In this document: one piece after another, positions 22,407 to 24,756 of the stretch | How the letters are laid out: the number at the start of each line of letters is the position of its first letter | Position numbering within the stretch: position 1 is the first letter of the stretch | NCBI GenBank assembly: GCA_963643205.1 | Contig: CAVIJJ010000024.1 | Coordinates: 1 to 24,756 of the forward strand | DNA from: Phil1 sp963643205 | GTDB taxonomy: Bacteria > Bacillota > Clostridia > Christensenellales > CAG-138 | Length of the DNA stretch: 24,756 nucleotides | Direction of reading: 5' to 3' | Notes under the pieces: generated by a model | Databases searched by the model: none | What the model was told of the DNA's origin: nothing | What the model saw: only the letters and a program-made list of their open reading frames with translations | Position numbers and translations under genes: made by a program

Positions 22407-22482
22407 TGGGGTGTCGCCAAGCGGCTAAGGCCCCGGATTTTGATTCCGGTATACGCAGGTTCGAATCCTGCCACCCCAGCCA
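22407..22482 (+). tRNA. tRNA-Gln (anticodon TTG)
   Basis: Acceptor TGGGGTG/CACCCCA, anticodon stem CCGGA/TCCGG around TTTTGAT, T-arm GCAGG-TTCGAAT-CCTGC, encoded CCA. The weak U1-A72 pair is typical of tRNA-Gln. Confidence 0.95.
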
Positions 22483-22487
22483 AGAAT

Positions 22488-22563
22488 GACCCGTTAGCTC
22501 AGTCGGTAGAGCACTTGACTTTTAATCAAGGTGTCCGGAGTTCGAATCTCCGACGGGTCACCA
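22488..22563 (+). tRNA. tRNA-Lys (anticodon TTT)
   Basis: Acceptor GACCCGT/ACGGGTC, D-stem GCTC/GAGC, anticodon stem CTTGA/TCAAG around CTTTTAA, T-arm CGGAG-TTCGAAT-CTCCG, encoded CCA. It starts six bases after tRNA-Gln. Confidence 0.96.
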
Positions 22564-22586
22564 TTTTTGTATTCAAGGCGAAAAAT

Positions 22587-22672
22587 GCGGGCGTGGCGGA
22601 ATTGGCAGACGCGTCGGATTTAGGTTCCGGTGCCGCACAGGCGTATGAGTTCAAATCTCTTCGCCCGCACCA
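22587..22672 (+). tRNA. tRNA-Leu (anticodon TAG)
   Basis: Class II tRNA with a long variable arm (TGCCGCACAGGCG). Acceptor GCGGGCG/CGCCCGC, anticodon loop TTTAGGT, T-loop TTCAAAT, A73 discriminator and encoded CCA. Confidence 0.95.
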
Positions 22673-22690
22673 AAAAAGAATATCGTATAT

Positions 22691-22764
22691 GCGGGTATAG
22701 TGTAATGGTAACACATTAGCCTTCCAAGCTGAGATAGAGGGTTCGAGTCCCTTTACCCGCTCCA
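22691..22764 (+). tRNA. tRNA-Gly (anticodon TCC)
   Basis: Acceptor GCGGGTA/TACCCGC, anticodon stem TTAGC/GCTGA around CTTCCAA, T-arm GAGGG-TTCGAGT-CCCTT, encoded CCA. It is last in the operon; the sequence beyond it changes to unknown genes, so its 3' end is a possible integration point. Confidence 0.95.
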
Positions 22765-22767
22765 ACA

Positions 22768-22800
22768 AAAAGCCCTGACTGTTCAGTCGGGGCTTTTGTG
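22768..22800 (+). terminator. Intrinsic terminator of the six-tRNA operon
   Basis: AAAAGCCCTGACTG (22768-22781) pairs with CAGTCGGGGCTTTT (22784-22797) with one T-G, around a 2-base apex, and ends in a T-run. It begins three bases after the tRNA-Gly CCA. Confidence 0.9.
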
Positions 22801-22890
22801 TGTATTTTTGGCCGAAGGAGTTCGGCAAGCGAACGCACCGGCTAAACCCCTCAAAACCACGGACAAATTCTATAAAAACTAAGTACCACC

Positions 22891-22954
22891 AAAAGCCTTC
22901 GCCCGAAGCCTTTTTGGAAAAAGCAAAAGCGGACAGACACTTTCATGCCTGCCC
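22891..22954. repeat. Two hairpin/terminator-like inverted repeats before the frameshifted gene
   Basis: 22891-22915 folds as AAAAGCCTTCG-CC-CGAAGCCTTTTT with one mismatch and a T-run on the plus strand. Next, around 22925-22954, GCGGACAG pairs with CTGCCCGC (one mismatch), with a T-rich flank only when read on the minus strand. The second hairpin covers the ATG at 22945. Two facing terminator-like elements suggest a junction between once separate units. Confidence 0.45.
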
Positions 22955-23701
22955 GCCCGGTTGGGTTAGATAATTTGTTTTATGCCTTTTCGAGTATTAA
23001 GACCCTGAACGCTATGGTTGGCGAAAACAAGTCACATAACGAAATATCAGGTCGTCTGGCAAGCATCAATGCCGACATCACTCAGCTTAACACTATGATG
23101 ACGGCTGAACAGTTCACCGCTATACGCAACGCTGAGAACCCTATGGAGACGGCTATCCGCACTCTTGAGACCAATGCGGTGCAGTGCAAGCTTAACAAGG
23201 AATCCGGCAAGTATGAGTTATCCGACACATCTCGCATAATCGACCTCGCTAAGTTTGACCGTTTCTGTGACCCCAAAACTATCGCGCACGATTCGTCTTG
23301 GGTTTACAAGGTTGGTAATCTCGCTCGCCTGTTCGCGGCTTATGCCACTAATGAGGTGGGTGGCAACTGGCAGGCATTGCTTAATGACTTTTGGCTTGAT
23401 AAGCATACCTTCCGCACGCCTGAAGCTGACCCCTATTAGCAAGAAAACGCTTACCCGTGAGCTTCAGAAGATAGTTGACGCTATTATCTTTGTTGATAAT
23501 GGCAAGGGACTTAATCAGTACAAAGTAACATCGTGGGACGTGGCATTTATAGTGCTCTGTTCCTGCAAGCAGGGCAAAAAGCCCAAAACAATCGCTATGC
23601 CGAAGGATACCACAATCACTAAGCTGCTTATACAGGTTATCAACCGCATTATGACGGGTGATAGCTACGAGGTGCTGTACAAGCGCAATAACGAGAACTA
23701 A
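22945..23701 (+). pseudogene. Unknown gene split by a +1 frameshift
   Basis: Frame 1 gives a coding-like 164-aa segment (helical, with LNTMMTAEQFTAI and WVYKVGNLARLFAAYA) that ends at TAG 23437-23439. Frame 2 continues without a gap as ISKKTLTRELQKIVDAIIF and runs to 23701. Reading CCC (23431-23433) and then skipping T23434 joins them into one 251-aa product. This is a decayed gene, a base error in the CCCC run, or a programmed +1 shift at CCC-T. The N-terminus is uncertain: the ATG at 22945 has no ribosome site and lies in a hairpin, and the frame is open upstream to 22876. I recall similar unknown proteins from gut phages and mobile elements, but cannot name a family. Confidence 0.55.
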
Positions 23702-23702
23702 A

Positions 23703-23758
23703 AGCATATAGGGCGCACGGCGTGATGTCGTGCGCCTCATTATGCTCTTAGAATTTTT
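23703..23758 (+). terminator. Terminator after the frameshifted gene
   Basis: GGCGCACG (23712-23719) pairs with CGTGCGCC (23729-23736), extended by AGCATA/TATGCT (23703-23708 with 23741-23746). T-rich tails follow (CTTAGAATTTTT). It begins two bases after the stop codon, supporting the frame-2 end as a real gene end. Confidence 0.75.
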
Positions 23759-24006
23759 CCTATTGGCGTAGGCAAAGCTCTGAGCCACATATGAGTTTGA
23801 CTGTATGGTAAGTAGTCGTTGCCAAAAACCAGATTCCGTGAGAAAACAAATATGAATTGGTCTATGCAAGGCGTTAAGGAAGTGTTCCGCATTTTCTTTT
23901 TATTATCCGTCTCAAAAACGCTTTTATTCCGCATTGGCGTTTCGTGTAGGATTTATGTTTGTAGAAGCGTAAAGAAATCAAATCGATTTTGAATTTGGTA
24001 TGCCGC
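23759..24006. other. Non-coding stretch with no recognised feature
   Basis: I see no supported gene here. A 64-codon minus-strand reading (23740-23934) and a 46-codon plus-strand reading starting near 23850 both lack ribosome sites. The composition is more AT-rich than the neighbouring genes. It leads into the promoter at 24007. Confidence 0.45.
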
Positions 24007-24035
24007 TTGAATCCTGATTTTATTTCGTTTATAAT
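24007..24035 (+). promoter_or_regulatory. Promoter of the unknown 155-aa gene
   Basis: TTGAAT (24007-24012), exactly 17 bases, then a perfect TATAAT (24030-24035), 30 bases before the ATG. Confidence 0.75.
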
Positions 24036-24065
24036 AGCATTGCCGCTATCATTGGTGGTGCTCTG

Positions 24066-24533
24066 ATGGCGGATACTTTGTGGTTGTTGACTAACAATGA
24101 CCTCCAATTTAAGCCCTCGCACGGAAATCAAATTCTGTGCGAGGTGCGCCATCGAAAGGAGTGTTTGTTTCTGGAAAACGAAAAGTTCTGGAACGAATTC
24201 TGTGAGATGTACGGCAAAGCTCGTGCGGCGAAAACGAAATCGTTTTGCGCCATCAATGAGCAACGCTGTGCGGAAATCAAAACGGCTTACGATTTGCTTG
24301 TGTCATTGGCAAAGGAAAATGGAATCGAAGCCAGTGTTAAGTGTGCGCCGGTTCGTGAATTGGGACACGATTTCTATATCGAACTGAATTGCGATGCGCT
24401 TGACATTCCGAATTCTCAAATGGATTCATTTTTGACTGCCCTTAAATTGGCAGATGATATTAGTATTTGCCCGTTAACTACGGGGCAGGTAAGCATTTTA
24501 CTTGGATTCAAAAAAGTAATTGTAACTAAATAA
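24066..24533 (+). CDS. Unknown 155-aa protein
   Basis: A soluble, mixed alpha/beta protein of 155 residues with no signal peptide or membrane segment. The N-terminal half has the piece KECLFLENEKFWNEFCEMYGKAR; five cysteines are spread without a metal-site spacing. GGTGG lies about 8 bases before the ATG at 24066, a good promoter precedes it, and a terminator follows 17 bases after the stop, so it is an independent gene. I do not recognise the family. Its company (frameshifted unknown gene, tiny ORFs) suggests accessory or phage-related DNA. Confidence 0.75.
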   Translation: MADTLWLLTNNDLQFKPSHGNQILCEVRHRKECLFLENEKFWNEFCEMYGKARAAKTKSFCAINEQRCAEIKTAYDLLVSLAKENGIEASVKCAPVRELGHDFYIELNCDALDIPNSQMDSFLTALKLADDISICPLTTGQVSILLGFKKVIVTK

Positions 24534-24550
24534 GGATTTACGAATTGATT

Positions 24551-24582
24551 AGGGGTTGTCGCTTGTCGGCAACCTCTTTTTC
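24551..24582 (+). terminator. Intrinsic terminator after the 155-aa gene
   Basis: AGGGGTTGTCG (24551-24561) pairs with CGGCAACCTCT with two wobble pairs around a 5-6 base loop, followed by TTTTC. Confidence 0.85.
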
Positions 24583-24610
24583 GTATGCCGAAATCAAGGA
24601 GGTTTTCAAA

Positions 24611-24691
24611 ATGCTGCGCAAGGTGCGCACTCAAATGTGTACCTTGCGGAGGAATTTGACCTCCATAAACGAGCTTTTAAGGAGGATATGA
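24611..24691 (+). CDS. Tiny ORF, 26 aa, with consensus ribosome site
   Basis: AAGGAGG (24596-24602) lies 8 bases before the ATG. The peptide begins MLRKVRTQMCTLRRN and is strongly basic with seven arginines or lysines. Its last codons overlap the ribosome site of the next ORF, so translation would be coupled. No promoter is seen between the terminator at 24582 and the ATG. The other frame over the same bases also reads without stops to the window edge, so the true coding frame is not settled. Confidence 0.4.
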   Translation: MLRKVRTQMCTLRRNLTSINELLRRI

Positions 24692-24694
24692 AAA

Positions 24695-24756
24695 ATGATT
24701 TGGTTTTTCGCTCGCGGCGGCTTACAGCGCCGTGCCCCTCTTCGGCACAAACAGCT
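24695..24756 (+). CDS. 5' end of a small ORF running off the window
   Basis: GGAGG (24681-24685) is 9 bases before the ATG at 24695, which opens MIWFFARGG and is open to the edge. An ATG at 24688 in another frame (MKNDLVFRS) is only 2 bases from the same ribosome site and is less likely as a start, but that frame is also open to the edge and extends upstream. The product cannot be named. Confidence 0.35.
   Translation, partial: MIWFFARGGLQRRAPLRHKQ

Noticed and set aside
22329..22700. A 123-codon frame across the tRNA operon
   Set aside because: It runs through four certain tRNA genes and is produced by their structure.
22210..22764. tRNA pseudogenes or CRISPR-like repeats in the tRNA array
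   Set aside because: The recurring GTTCGAATC blocks are T-arms of six intact tRNAs, not spaced repeats.
23740..23934. A 64-codon minus-strand reading with a transposase-like feel
   Set aside because: No ribosome site, overlaps the terminator of the neighbouring gene, and I could not tie it to any family.

Overview
The window reads as chromosomal DNA of an anaerobic low-to-mid GC Firmicute (Clostridia), probably a gut or related lineage. The grounds are AGGAGG-type ribosome sites nearly everywhere, heavy ATA isoleucine use, nine tRNA genes that all encode their CCA end, a TTG start, intrinsic terminators after most units, and Clostridia-type gene neighbourhoods (radical SAM pair followed by RNase G, Maf followed upstream by YitT). 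No rRNA, CRISPR array or intact insertion sequence is visible.

Layout. 1-600: the first codons of a minus-strand gene at the edge, then frame-broken remnants that look phage- or mobile-element-derived. 606-5404 (minus): a four-gene Gld-type ABC operon (ATPase, permease, GldG-like protein, DUF4340 protein) ending at a strong terminator. 5552-7446 (minus): a sensor kinase/response regulator pair. An identical 14-base word lies upstream of both the regulator gene and the ABC operon, so the pair probably controls the transporter. 7573-8027 (minus): a Gdx/SugE-type SMR exporter with all guanidinium-site residues, behind a structured attenuator leader. 8040-8548: decayed sequence with an FtsX/MacB-type permease fragment. 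8682-11998 (plus): a polar amino-acid ABC importer in two genes, with substrate-binding lobes in an unusual order fused to the permease, and an ATPase with an extra C-terminal domain. 12149-14126 (plus): a MerR-family regulator and a 2,4-diaminopentanoate-dehydrogenase-like enzyme whose promoter has the long 19-bp spacer that MerR proteins act on. 14335-18377 (plus): B12-binding/radical SAM protein, DUF2344 protein and RNase G.

18473-18627: tRNA-Thr and tRNA-Pro under a promoter embedded in a perfect inverted repeat. 18782-20152: a MepA-like MATE exporter. 20257-20332 (minus): tRNA-Asn. 20454-21922 (minus): yitT-type gene then maf. 22210-22764 (plus): a six-tRNA operon (Arg, His, Gln, Lys, Leu, Gly) with a consensus promoter. 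Beyond it the character changes to short unknown genes: a gene split by a +1 frameshift at a CCC-T site, an unknown 155-aa protein with its own promoter, and two very small ORFs with textbook ribosome sites at the right edge. This looks like an accessory or mobile segment next to the tRNA operon.

The most interesting items are the exporter leader, the two-promoter 14-base word linking the two-component pair to the ABC operon, the rearranged binding-protein/permease fusion with its extended ATPase, and the frameshifted unknown gene. All functions come from reading the sequence and remembering protein families; no search was run.
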